From positions 17,276,465 to 17,340,464 of the forward strand of contig CM042985.1 in NCBI GenBank assembly GCA_023678885.1: a DNA stretch of 64,000 bases. The letters run 5' to 3'. The stretch comes from Pogostemon cablin. Lineage: Eukaryota > Streptophyta > Magnoliopsida > Lamiales > Lamiaceae. Shown here one piece after another: positions 47,786-58,910 of the stretch. Numbering within the stretch: position 1 is the first letter of the stretch; each line of letters opens with the position of its first letter. The notes beneath the pieces were generated by a model, which did not search any database, was not told the DNA's origin, and saw nothing but the letters and a program-made list of their open reading frames with translations. Both the position numbers and the translations under genes were made by a program.

Positions 47786-48959
47786 TGTTGCTCGTCCCAA
47801 GACAACAAAATCAAAACCATAAGAGTAAGTGTAAATTTCATAAGTCCATCTAGTCAAGTACAATTTATACCTACACAAGAAATTATATCAATTTAAAACA
47901 AGTATCACTCGCATCATAGATTTCATTCATGCAAAGCATCACTCAATTAAAATATACTTCGGAGTACTAAGTCATCTAGCTCACAAGATAAGTGTTTACT
48001 CTCGCTCTTAAGTGTAAAAGATGTACACTTTTGGGTTCGTATATATGCTCATATTCAATTTATATTCCCGCGTAACCATAAGCTTGGCAAGGGTCTCAAA
48101 AATTAACTTATAAGCACTTCGTTACTAGGATCACAAAGGACTTACTTTTGGGTTGTAATGTTCGCTCTTTGGTAAAGGTAAAAAGTTTAGATAAAGTGAC
48201 TAATTCACTAGTAGAGAATTACCTTGGAATTTTGTTTTTCATCAAACAACTTCATCTTCTCCATCTTATTCTCATGATCTTTGCGATTCAACTTTTCCTT
48301 CTTCACGTTGGCATCAACATCTTTATTTCTCTTTTCTTCAAAGTACGAGGGTACCAATTTCGGGGACTACCCCTAAACAAGATTTAACCATATTTTTCTT
48401 TTCTTCATATTGCTCAACCAAAATCTTTTTTCCTTTTCTTCAAATTCAAGCTAGCATTTATTTACCTCAACTCTCTACTAATGAATAGGGTATTTAACAA
48501 GCTCAAGTAAAGGATGAATAGAGGCTTTTTATCAAGACTTTCCAAAGAAAAAGCTTTTAATGGCTCAACAGGGCTTCCATTCTAGAATACGATCATATGA
48601 ACGATTCTCTCAAGAATAAACTATCATGCATGGATGTTGCATGATTTCATGAAGCTCAAATTCTCACATGGGTAATAGATTCCTAAGCACTCCTTAAGCT
48701 TATAATCAAGATCAATTTCACAATGAACTCCACATATTTAACAAGTATACATGCTTCTCATCAACAAAATCAACACATGCAAAATACGAATGTAACATAC
48801 TTAGCAACGAACCCAACATATCAATCAAAACAAGTATCACCAACCAATCCAACCTCAAGTATCAAGTATTACACCTCAATCCAATCTCAAATCTGAATAT
48901 CAATATACGTACATGCCACTCACACCACAATACCCATCCTGTAAAGAGAAAAAGAGAAG
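47786..48959 (-). other. 3' UTR of D
   Basis: Noncoding. 48349-48375 carries the GGTACC/GGGACTACCCC motif. Homologous to 12383-13250 inverted. Confidence 0.55.
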
Positions 48960-50432
48960 GGGGATGAGATGAAACAGATAAGATGAAAAACATGTACCCT
49001 CTACTCCCCAGAGCATCATCATCTTCTCCCCTGTGTCAATCATCAAAGTCTCTCTATAGGGTATCCCCCTATCCAGAGCTTCATAGTTAGCATGCAGTGC
49101 ATTATATCTCATTCTTATTGTTGTTCAGGTTGGCAAGATGCTCATTCATCAACCTAAATTGCTCCCTGTAATAATTGTCAGGGACGCCCCAATACTACTG
49201 TTGTGGTTGTGCTGTATACGTTGGTGGTGGCATCCCATGCTGCTGCTGAATATCCATCTCAGGCTGGACCTGCTCCTCTCCAGGTATCTCATCATGCTCA
49301 TAAACGTGCTCTCCATACTATTCATACTCTCCATGCTGCTGCTGATGTGGCTCTAATTGCCTTTGCTGCTCTTGATCTACGATTCGTTGTAACTCCTGTT
49401 ACATCCCTGTAGTGTATATATGAGTCACAGTCCTCTGATCACCTCTCCTCAAGCATGTAATCGATATAGCCTCGTGTGCCAGTGTCTTCATCAACCTATT
49501 ATCATTATTCCAGATCATAGTCAGAGCCCTCACATCATATGGAAACACGAAAGAAAAGGGTTTAAAACCCCTAGTGTAAAGCCAATCTCCATCTAGATAA
49601 TAAACAAATCCAGCTTTAACACATGCACTCATGACTAGGTCCGGATCCTCTAAGATGGGTGTAATGCCAGTGAAATCCATGTGGTATGACTCAGTCACAG
49701 GAGTAAGCAATCCTCCAATATTTACTCTCTGAAATGTGGAACTCCTGAATTTGTAAAACTGCTGAATCAAATACGAACCCACCCACATTGAACTTCACTC
49801 CATTCAACATACACCAGAGAGCATACCACTCTCCCCTAGACACGCAACTCCTTTCAGACCGGGCAAACAACGTGTTACCCAGAACTATATCCATATATCG
49901 AATAATGGGGTTCCGAATAAAAGAAGCACGAGCATTCTTTGTCATGTAATACATGTCCTCTATAGAATTATACCTCCAAAAATCATTCGGCTTGAAATAC
50001 CCATTCTCGTGCCTAGAGATCCCCCTTGGAGTTTCAAATAGCACGTTGAAATCCTCAGCTGTCCATATTCGATTCTTGCCTCCCAGCTGGAATGAACACT
50101 CGTAAGAAAGGAAACAAGAACCCTTCTTGACGGTGATTGAGCACAAAACCTCCATAGTCACATGAAAGTACGTCAATCTCTTCAGCTCCATGAAACGATG
50201 GATGCCCACTTGATCGAACATCCACATAATATCATCATGGATATTCATTGTAATCATGGCCCCATCATCCTAGTACCTCGTTCGAGCGATCTTATCTCCT
50301 CCTAATTCTCCATTCGAATATTAAAGTTCCTTGGCAGCCTCTCTTTAAGCCTCAATTTCCTAGTAACCTCGTCCTCATGAGACGGCCTACCCTGTCTCTT
50401 TTTAAAACGAACTTCAGTCTCCTTTCTTTTTC
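48960..50432 (-). pseudogene. Athila env-like / extra ORF, copy D
   Basis: Minus strand. Starts after the candidate acceptor TTTTGTAG at 50433-50434. Main open piece 50257-49691: MITMNIHDDIMWMFDQVGI and SCVSRGEWYALWCMLNG. A frameshift near 49750 leads to 49788-49399 with IGGLLTPVTESYHMDF and AISITCLRRGDQRT. The Gln-rich and coiled-coil C-terminal part (49398-48960) is broken. Same layout as A 10852-12382, so the ORF was under common descent, but the function is unknown. Confidence 0.7.
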
Positions 50433-50434
50433 CT

Positions 50435-51214
50435 ACAAAATAATATTTCAATACCAAACGGATACATGAAAAGCAACTAAACCTAGTTCGAAACTAACTA
50501 TACATGAAACTCTACTCAAGACTTCAAGTTATATGTGTATAATCAATTCTAATACATCATGCTCCAAACTTCATGTGTTAAAAAATTTAGCAACAAAACC
50601 ATACACATGCTAATTCAATTCCACTTCAAATTCAACTCTTTAATAAGAATTAACAACAATTTCGACATCCACATCACTTTCGTAAGCATGCATCTATCAA
50701 ATTTCAATAATTCAACTCAAAATTCTTCATGCTTCCCTTCACTACTCAAATTACTCAACAACTTCACGTAAACATCAAGGTCTAATAACAAATTAACAAT
50801 TAAAATCGAACCTATCACTTGTTCATATGAAATTTCAAAAAAATCCAACTTATACCATGAATTCACATGAAAACGAATACAATCAACTTACCCACTTAAA
50901 ATCAAGCAATAGAACTTCAATCCTAGGGTAATAGAGTCAAGAGAACGTACGTTTTTATCCAACCATGTCTTAGAATGAACAATGTATGAAAAATCCCCAA
51001 ATTGGATGGAAACCCCTAGTTTTACAACCAAAATGCTCCAAATCTATGAGAATTCGAGTATAGGAAGGATGGAAAGTGTTTTAATCGGAGTAGAATAAAG
51101 TAAAATCAAAGTTTGGAAGAGAGGGTTATTGGTTTGGAGAGGATTCGAGTGAGGGTGGTGTGAATAATGTACGAAATAGGGGTGAAAATCAGACTTAAAA
51201 CACGACTTAACCTG
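50435..51214 (-). other. Spacer between pol and env-like ORF, copy D
   Basis: AT-rich, counterpart of A 10096-10851. No gene seen. Confidence 0.4.
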
Positions 51215-51482
51215 TGCAGTTCGACCTGAACCAGGCGGTCGAACCACCTCATCATGGTCGAACCACATTTCTAACCAATTTCCGCATTCAGTTTGACTCG
51301 AACCAGTGGTTGAACCAAAGCGTCGTGGTCGAACCAGCCTGTAACAAATTATCTGATGGCCAGTTCGACTCGTACACCTAGTCGAACCACAGTCCCTTTG
51401 GTTGAATCGCCCTATAACAAATTCTCTGAACTGTGGTTCGACTCGAACCACTTTGTTCGACCTCCACCCTTGGTCGAACCAT
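51215..51482. repeat. TTCGACCA/TGGTCGAA array, copy D
   Basis: About a dozen GGTCGAACC and GGTTCGAC words in 270 bp, counterpart of A 9738-10095. An internal PPT-like site (ACCCCCAAACTTAGT, plus view) is at 51788-51803. Confidence 0.8.
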
Positions 51483-51947
51483 GCCCCTGTTCTTTTAAAA
51501 TCCATTCTTCTTCATCTCATGCAAACTTCAAGCTCAAAATTGATCATTAGGTACCAAAACAGAGCAAATATAAAGCTAGAGAACCACATTAAGACTCAAT
51601 AATAATCATATATATACTCCAGATATGACTCAATAAATAAAACACCACAAATATTAGGCAAATTGAAAAAAATCGACATATCAAAATCGGTTAAAATTTT
51701 AGTATGCCACAAAAATCAACTCCCATAATAAACATTACAAAGAAAAGATTATACTCTTGGTGCTACGATGAGGAAAGTACATCACACACACCCCCAAACT
51801 TAGTAGAAACTATGTCGAAACTAAGTTTGCAAAGAGATGTAATTTCTGATAAGTAAGCACGTCAACTATAAAAACTTCTTTCCTACACTAATAAAATAAA
51901 ATAATAAAACAGGAGAGAAAGCCCCCAACAGGCACTCATCTCTTCTA

Positions 51948-52260
51948 CTCATGTTCCTCATCCTTCGACATCTATCACTTGTCGCTACATAGGATTCACA
52001 ATCTTTAAACAAAGTAGGCCAATAAAGAGCAGATTGAAGTACCTTCGCTACAGTCTTTTGAGCTCTAAAGTGACCCCCGTTAGGTTGTACATGGAAAAAA
52101 TAAAGAACACTCTCCATCTCCATCTCAGGCATACACCTATGGATGATAGAATTCGTACAAATCTCATAGACGAACGGATCATACCATATGAAGGTCTCAA
52201 CAACCCTCTTAAACTCCAAAAGTTGATACCTGTTTGAGATCTCTTGGAATTTCTCCTATG
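51948..52260 (-). pseudogene. pol: Athila integrase N-terminus, copy D (core deleted)
   Basis: Minus strand. The zinc-finger region is kept (GGHFRAQKT... SDRCRRM, first Cys of the pair now Ser). After MSRRDE the sequence jumps to the post-pol region (GTGCCTGTTGGGGGC), so the catalytic core and C-terminus are gone. The joint shares ATGAG with both flanks seen in A. Confidence 0.75.
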
Positions 52261-53600
52261 GTAATGTAATTAACATAATCCGCATACCATGGATCCATTC
52301 CTTGAGCAGCGACTACACAAGCTCTCTCCGCTCCTTCAGCAAACACTGCCATAATCTTCTCATCAGGGAACATCTCCTCTATATTTTCAAAACCCTTGTC
52401 TCCAACCTTGATAGGTGATCTGCCAACATGTTCTCTGTACTTTTCTTATCTCGGATCTCCATATCAAACTCTTGCAGAAGAAGGACTCATCTAATGATCC
52501 TTGGCTTTGATTCCTTCTTTTCCATCAAGTACCGGATCGCAGAATGATCCGTGTACACAATGGTCTTCATACCAACCAAATACTGATGAAACTTATTGAA
52601 TGCATACACAACAACTAGAAACTCATTTTTAGTGATAGTGCAGTTCTTTTGTGTTGCATCAAAAGTCTTACTCGCATAGTAAATGGTGCATAATTTTTTC
52701 TCTCTCATCTGCCCAAGCACCACTCCAAGTGCTAAGTCACTTGCATCACACATAAGTACAAACAACTAAGTCTAATCCAGTTTGATCAAGATAGTTACAG
52801 TAATAAGTGCCTCCTTCAAAACTTGAAAAGCTGCTTGACATTCTTCATCAAACACAAAAGGAACATCCTTTTCAAGTAAGTAAGACAAGGGTTTGGAGTA
52901 TTTTGATAAGTCTTTGATAAATCTCCTATAAAATTTTGTATGTCCAAGGAAGGACCGCACTCCCTTTTTATTAGAAGGTGGTGGAAGCTTCTCAATCGCC
53001 ACCACCTTTGCTCTATCCACCTGCAATCCTTTGGTTGAAATATGATGTTCTAATACAATCCCATCTCTTACCATGAAGTGACACTTCTCCCAATTCAAAA
53101 CTAGGTTAGTATCAATACATCTCTTCGAAACAGTAGATAGGTTAATCAAACAGATATCAAAGGAGGAACCAAAAAAAAATCATTCATAAACACCTCCATA
53201 ATCTTTTCAATCAAGCCATCCAATATCGCCATCATGCAGTGCTGAAATATAGCAGGTGCATTACACAATCCAAAGACATCTTTCTAAAAGCAAAGATTCC
53301 ATAAGGGCAAGTAAAAGTGGTCTTTTCTTTATCCTTGGGTGCAATCATGATTTGATTATACCCCGAGTACCTATCCAAGAAACAATAAAAATCATACCTT
53401 GTAAGACGATCAAGCATTTGATCCATGAAAGGAAGGATAAAATGGTATTTGCATGTATTTTAATTCAGTTTCCTATAACCAGTACATACAAGCCATCCCG
53501 TAGGAATCCTAGTGGTTAAGGTCTTGCCATTATCGACTTTCACAATAGTCATGCCCCCTTTTTAGCTACAACAGGCAATAGACTCGCATGGGGACTATCA
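52261..53600 (-). pseudogene. pol: Athila RT and RNase H, copy D
   Basis: Minus strand. RT pieces: MDQMLDRLTRYDFYCFLDRY (53426), FAFRKM, a decayed catalytic box near 53185 (VFMND instead of VFMDD) and WEKCHFMVRDGIVL (53110). RNase H: LMCDASDLALGVVLG (52757), TKNEFLVVVYAF and YTDHSAIRYLMEKK. Several frame changes and stops. Confidence 0.75.
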
Positions 53601-53641
53601 CTAATTAGATATATAATTCCTGCATGTAGCCAAGTTAGGAT

Positions 53642-54714
53642 TTACTTCCTAATCACTTCTTGAATAGCAGGATTCACCCTCCATTGATTCTGAATGCTAC
53701 TTTTGGCCTCATCTAACAATCTTTTCTTATGCATGCAATATGATGGATTAATGCCTTTCAAATCATCAAGAGACCAACCTATCACAGACTTATACTTCCT
53801 AAGCATATCTAATAACTCTTCAAGTTCATCATCAGTTAGAGAAGAAGATACAATTACCGTATATTTTTTATTGTCACCTAGATAGGCATACTTCAAGTGA
53901 TCTGATAGCGGATTCAACTCCTCTTTCTTCTCTTCTTTTGCTGTGCCTCACGATCCAATGGAAAGTATTTTCTAGTCCACTTCACCTCTTCAAACTTGGT
54001 TCTTTTTTATTCATACCTATCATCACCCAAAGCAAGTAGATTTTCAAGAAATTCAATACATACCTCATTAGAGAGCTCATCTTGCTCTGTGGTGGGAAAA
54101 GTAAGAGACTCCGCTAAGAATGTCTCTAAACGATCCTTTGAAAAGATCAAAGCTATATATTCCTTCACTATCTCCTCCACCATATCAATGTTGTGACACT
54201 ACATCTCCATCGGCATCTTCATTGCTTTATCAAGGTTGAATAGAACTTCTTCTTTATCCACCCGCAGCCTTAGCTCACCCTTTTGAACATCAATCATAGC
54301 TCCAGCAGTGGCAATGACTGGTCTCATTAAGATAAAGGGATCATTATCCTTGTCATCTTCCATCTCAAGTACAAGAAAGTCCACAGGAAAGACTAGTTTC
54401 TCTACTTTTACAAGAACATCTTCAATCATGCCGTTCGAAAAGGTCATCGACCTATCCACCAATTGTAGAGCAATCGTTGTCATAGTTAACTTCCCCAAAC
54501 TAAGCCTTTGAAATATTAACAATGGCATCAAATTGATGCTTGTCCCCAGATCGTACAAGGCTTGTCGTGCCGGCCCCTTTCCAATCTCACATAGAATAGT
54601 GAAGCTTCTCAGATCCTTTAACTTAGCTGGCAGCTTCCTCTGAATGATCGAGCTATAATTTTCAGACAAATTCACCATTTCAATTCTATTCAAGCTTCTC
54701 TTCTTCAATAGTAT
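53642..54714 (-). pseudogene. pol: Athila protease and linker, copy D
   Basis: Minus strand. The protease piece 54756-54199 includes KKRSLNRIEMVNL, the active-site-like YDLGTSINLMPL, then FPVDFLVLEMEDDKDNDP and KGELRLRVDKEEVL. LILGRPFL has become FILMRPV. The linker 53917-53642 keeps LKYAYLGDNKKYTVIVSS and IGWSLDDLKGINP. The part above 54714 belongs to the inserted copia-like LTR, not to this gene. Confidence 0.8.
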
Positions 54715-55298
54715 TGTAGGATTACATACTAAAAGTCTAGCTTTTTGTATGAACAATATTTTAACAATTTAATTAAAATGAGAATCATGCGATCAAACGT
54801 TTGCAATAATGTTGTTGCAAAAGTCCATTTACTTTATACTGTAGATAATGTGGTGTGCGACATCACAGAAAAGATCATACTATCGGCTCCTTATAAAGTA
54901 TAAAAAGATATTCACAACCGAGATAGACGGGGACCGTATATTGATATGGTTGTAGTGTGATTTGGCATTAGTATATTTTTACTATGAAATTGCACTATTG
55001 CACTTGTGTATTGAATAGAACGGCCATTGAGATCGTTCGATTTATACTGACTATATAACAGAACTTGTTTTCTGATATTATGGATGTTCGTACTCTTAAT
55101 CCCTGTACAATAACCTCGACACGTAAGCCAGTATTTATTTTCTTGATTCATAAATGGGTGAGATTTAATTATTAAATTAATATGCTTGGTGAGTTAAGAG
55201 ATGATACTATGTCTATGGTGTGCTATTGATTGTAGAAGGAATCTGTGTCCTAATGAAATTGGTTGATGATATCCCCTTGAGGAGCTCATAATGATTAT
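54715..55298 (+). repeat. Copia-like LTR H, left half
   Basis: Starts TGTAGGATT at the break in Athila D and ends at ATTAT, the target duplication of element G. It resumes at 62149. The two halves join into one LTR of about 1.37 kb. It carries TATAAAG/TATAAAAAG-like boxes at 54893-54908. Confidence 0.65.
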
Positions 55299-56177
55299 TG
55301 TAGATAGTCAATTTTTATTGGGTAATGTGAGTATTTAATGTGGTTGTATATGGTTTAATCGGACTAATCTAACATAATATGGAGAAAGAACAGAAGAAGA
55401 AGAACACAAGAATTCCTCCCATGTTTGTGGGTGTTTAAAGTAGAGAGTTTGTTTCTCTTTGTTTTATTTGTTTGTGTGGTGGATGAGATAATTCTCCTTT
55501 TACAGTGGTAATGGTAGTGAGCTTGGTGTTTATGGTGAAGATGAACTAATGTTGAGCTTGAGGTTGAAGACGAATGTGAGGATGAGGATGAATCTGATAT
55601 TGAAGATGAAGGTGTTGCCTCCTCTTATACAAGTGGGGTGAGTGTAGTAGCAAGTGGGCATTAAATGAGTATCCGCATTAGGCTATTAAAGAGATCTCTT
55701 AGGATTATCTTCCTAGTAGATATCTTAGGGGATATCTACTAGGCTTGTAGGGCGTCAGGCCCAAGTGGGCAACTTGGGTGGGAGAGTAGATAGAGGGAAT
55801 AAGTGTAGAGAGAGGTAGAGAGACTCGGTGTGATGTGAGAGTAGAGAGGGGGAGTCAGATCAAATGGTTAGAGATGGAGAGTAGAGAGGGAAAAAGTGTA
55901 AGTGGGTATAGAGGGAAAAAGGGTGTTAGTGGGTAGAGTGGGAAAGTAGAGTTAGTAGAGAGAGGGGATAAGTGTATATAGAGAGAGAGGGTGAAAGTAG
56001 GGAGCAAGTGAGTGAGATGAGAGGGAAGAAATGCCTTCCTCCTGCCTCCTCCAAGGGGGCGAACGCGTGTTTTTCCTTTGCTCGGCCTCCCTTGCTCTCT
56101 TCCTCGAATGGGTAGCCTCTGTCTTTGAATATTGATCCAAGCCCACTTGTGGGTCTAGTGTAAATTGCCCTACCACA
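55299..56177 (-). repeat. Left LTR of G (minus orientation)
   Basis: 879 bp. On the minus strand it starts TGTGGTAGGG after the PPT GCCTGGGGGCTAA (56190-56178) and ends GACTATCTACA. It shares with the right LTR blocks such as CATTTAATGC, a TATA region and TATGTTAG(A/C)TTAGT. 55781-56030 is a long purine-rich expansion that explains its greater length. Confidence 0.7.
55781..56030 (+). repeat. Purine-rich degenerate repeat in left LTR of G
   Basis: 250 bp that are almost only A and G with some T on the plus strand; words AGTAGAGAGGG and AAGTGTAGAGAG recur. Absent from the right LTR. Confidence 0.8.
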
Positions 56178-56190
56178 TTAGCCCCCAGGC

Positions 56191-58240
56191 TTTGGTTTCG
56201 CGGGACTTGTGGAGTGAAGGCGAAGCCTCTCAATACATGCGATAAGTCATCATGTCAATTTTGAAGATGCAGATGGTGGTCAGGATAAAGATGGAGATGA
56301 AGTTGATGATGCCTCTTTGGAGTTGCGGACGAGTGCCTTGGCTGATAGAAAGACCTACAACCTAAAGTGTTGATGGGACAGCTTCCTCGGGAGATGGGAA
56401 AGCTTGTGACTTAGAGGGTGCAGGAGGTTCAGAGGTCAGCTCCGAATGACATGGAATGTGTAGGCATGCCGGCTCAGTGGGACTCAGGTCGGTTGGCTTG
56501 GAGGGAACTCGATCAGAGATGCAGAGGGTCGAAAGAACCTCAGTCGGTTGGTTCGGAGGGAGTCCGATAGGTCGACTTAGAGGGACCTCGGTTAGAGATG
56601 CGGAGGGTCAGAAAAACCTCAATCGGTCGGTTCGTAGTTATTTTGGTCGTCGGTGCTGAGAAATCTCAGCTGGTCAGCTTGGTGGGACCTCGGAGAGAGC
56701 GCAACTTTGTCCCCTATGCTATGTGGTAACATAGGTGTGGACCGCCTATCGCATTAGCCCCCAAGATGTAACCTCACACATAAGTGATTGGCATCATTAA
56801 AAAACCTCCCTATGGAAACCCGGTGAATAAAACCATAGGTAGGAGAAAAGAGTACCAACTCATCGGAAGGTTGATTATCTCGGATGTAGCTCTACTCCTC
56901 ACTTCAATTATGTGGTAGCTCCTCCAGAGGACTCAATTTTGGAAGTGTGAGCCCTCGGTCTTCTGTCTTGTGAAATATCTTTTCGGGATGCTTTATCTTG
57001 CTCTGGGCCCATGTTATGGCTTGGTGGTCGACTATGTTAGTAGGATTCGACTTAGCTCATATTGTGACACTCTAGAATTTGATTGCTGCTCCAGACAAAG
57101 GAGGATGTGGCTACATAGATAAGCATAGTGGTTAATGCACTGTTATTCCCAAATAAAATACATGTAGACTTAAATTATTTGAGATTTATCAAAGGTTTAT
57201 TATCCCTGACTTATCTTTAGCCATTCAGATGATGGAGCTCAAGCACTAAGGCTTGCAGTCTCCTAGGGTCTCGATGTCCTTTCTTCGATTAGAAAAAGTA
57301 TTAAGTGAGTTCCTTTTCTTCTCTATGAGGTCATCTTTTGGTGAGCTCGTAAGGTGTGAACCTCCTGTAAGGGCCTTCTCGGACGTGAGTCTAGGCCTTT
57401 CTTTGGCTTGAACCTCGTAAGGTTTGAGCCTCATGTAGGAGCTTCCATGAGCTCGTTCTTTAGCTATCTGGGCTTATGCCTTAGCTATTGGAGCCTGTGC
57501 TTTGGGATCGATACGGCTTCTTGAGCTTATCTCTCGGCTATTGGGCCATAGCGCCCGAGTTTAGCCTTTGGGTCTATGCCTTGGCTGCTTGGGGGGCTTC
57601 AGCACCTATGCTCGAAATTGAGTAAGGCTTCTTGAGCGTTCCCCTTGGCTTTCGGGCCTTAACCCCCGAGCTCGGCCACTTTGGGTCTATGCCTCGGCTA
57701 CTCGGGAGCTTTTGGGCTTAGGATAATTTTTGAGTCTCCACGCTCTCGAATGTCCTCATGGCGGCTCATCTTGTAGGTCCATGTAGGACCGAGCGAGTGG
57801 AGAGCTTCTGACTTCGGATAGGTCATCTTTGCTTTTGGTAGGCTGGTTCTGCCTTTTGTACATGTCGGATCTGCCCATGAAATGGTCCACTCGGTCGGAT
57901 CTTCCTGTAGATAAGTCAGATCTGCCTTCGAACATGTTAGATTTACCCACGATCTGGTCTGCTCTCAGTCGGATCTATTGAGTGGATTGGATCCACCTTC
58001 CTGTGGGTTGGATCTTCTTTATGTTGGATCTTTATCTATGAGTAGGCGAATACTCTCTAACCCCCTCCCAAGCTTGTTCTAGCCGGATGAAGGGGTGTGT
58101 CATTGCTAAGAATACTTTCTAAGATGGTGGAGGGTTCCGTTGGACGGCCACCCACATGTCTGACCCTGGCCGTAAGGCGGTAGTGGCCAGCATGGTGTAT
58201 GTCTCATCACTCGGGTCTTCAATTAGATTAATTCAAATGC
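56191..58240. repeat. Noncoding repeat-rich part of G
   Basis: No ORF worth calling. It has an 83-bp imperfect dimer (56487-56652), a second PPT plus LTR start facing left (CTTGGGGGCTAA then TGCGATAGG, minus strand, 56766-56745), a dimer of about 111 bp with GGCTTCTTGAGC and GGGTCTATGCCT (57515-57736), and short GTCGGATCT units of 20-34 bp (57867-58025). Such variable tandem repeats are common next to the 3' LTR of Tat elements. Confidence 0.6.
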
Positions 58241-58560
58241 CAGCACCCCGGCTAGCACGACGAGTATCCTCCAGAATGTTCTAAGTACGAACAATCCAGG
58301 AAAAGAAATAATCACCATTTTTTCACAAGTTCAACAGAAAGAAAAAGTTGCAGAAAGGTGAAAAGTTTAAGTGTGGCCTTAGGTGTTCACATAGCCAACC
58401 CCTTTTATAGAGGGAGAAAGTGGGGGCCCAATAATTGTTCCCCTCCTGGAACTCGAAGAGTCCAGTTGGAGGAGAGGTCGTGGAATGTTGGATTAAGACA
58501 TATGGACGAAATCGGGCTTAAAATCGTGGGAAGAATGATGCCTGACATTACAGTTTGAGA
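58241..58560 (-). promoter_or_regulatory. Second promoter-like site, minus strand
   Basis: CTATAAAAGGGG on the minus strand (TATAAAAG complement at 58402-58409), with an ATG downstream near 58317 but no long frame. It resembles the TATA region at 61376-61383 and may be the start of a second, lost antisense gene. Confidence 0.4.
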
Positions 58561-58910
58561 AAAAACTTGCGGCGAAGATTAGGTGGATCCACTGCAATAA
58601 ATGCATAATTAATACAAGTCAGAACCACTATTAAATATAACCATTGCCAATGAAGAACAAAAATACAAGCCAGGTTAAAACCAACAAAAGAGAAATGGGA
58701 AATTACAAAGGTATTCCACCCTATAAATTAATTCCCATCAGGAGGACAAGTCAGAGCGGAAGCAAGACAAGAAGGGGCCACTGTGGAAGTCGACGCTGTA
58801 GACAGTTGAGAGGCCACTCGACTAGGAAAACCCAAAACATGGAAGAAATCAGTCACAAGTCCCAATGGAGCCAAATTCATCCCCTCTGACTCCCAATCTA
58901 TGCCCGCCGT

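Larger units (their letters stand above)
46101..54714 (-). mobile_element. Athila element D, left arm
   Basis: Minus strand: 3' LTR, PPT, 3' UTR, env-like ORF, array, internal PPT, integrase remnant, RNase H, RT, linker, protease. It ends at 54714, inside the protease N-terminus, where a copia-like LTR starts. Gag, PBS and 5' LTR are missing on the right. About 0.85 kb of integrase is deleted. Confidence 0.85.
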
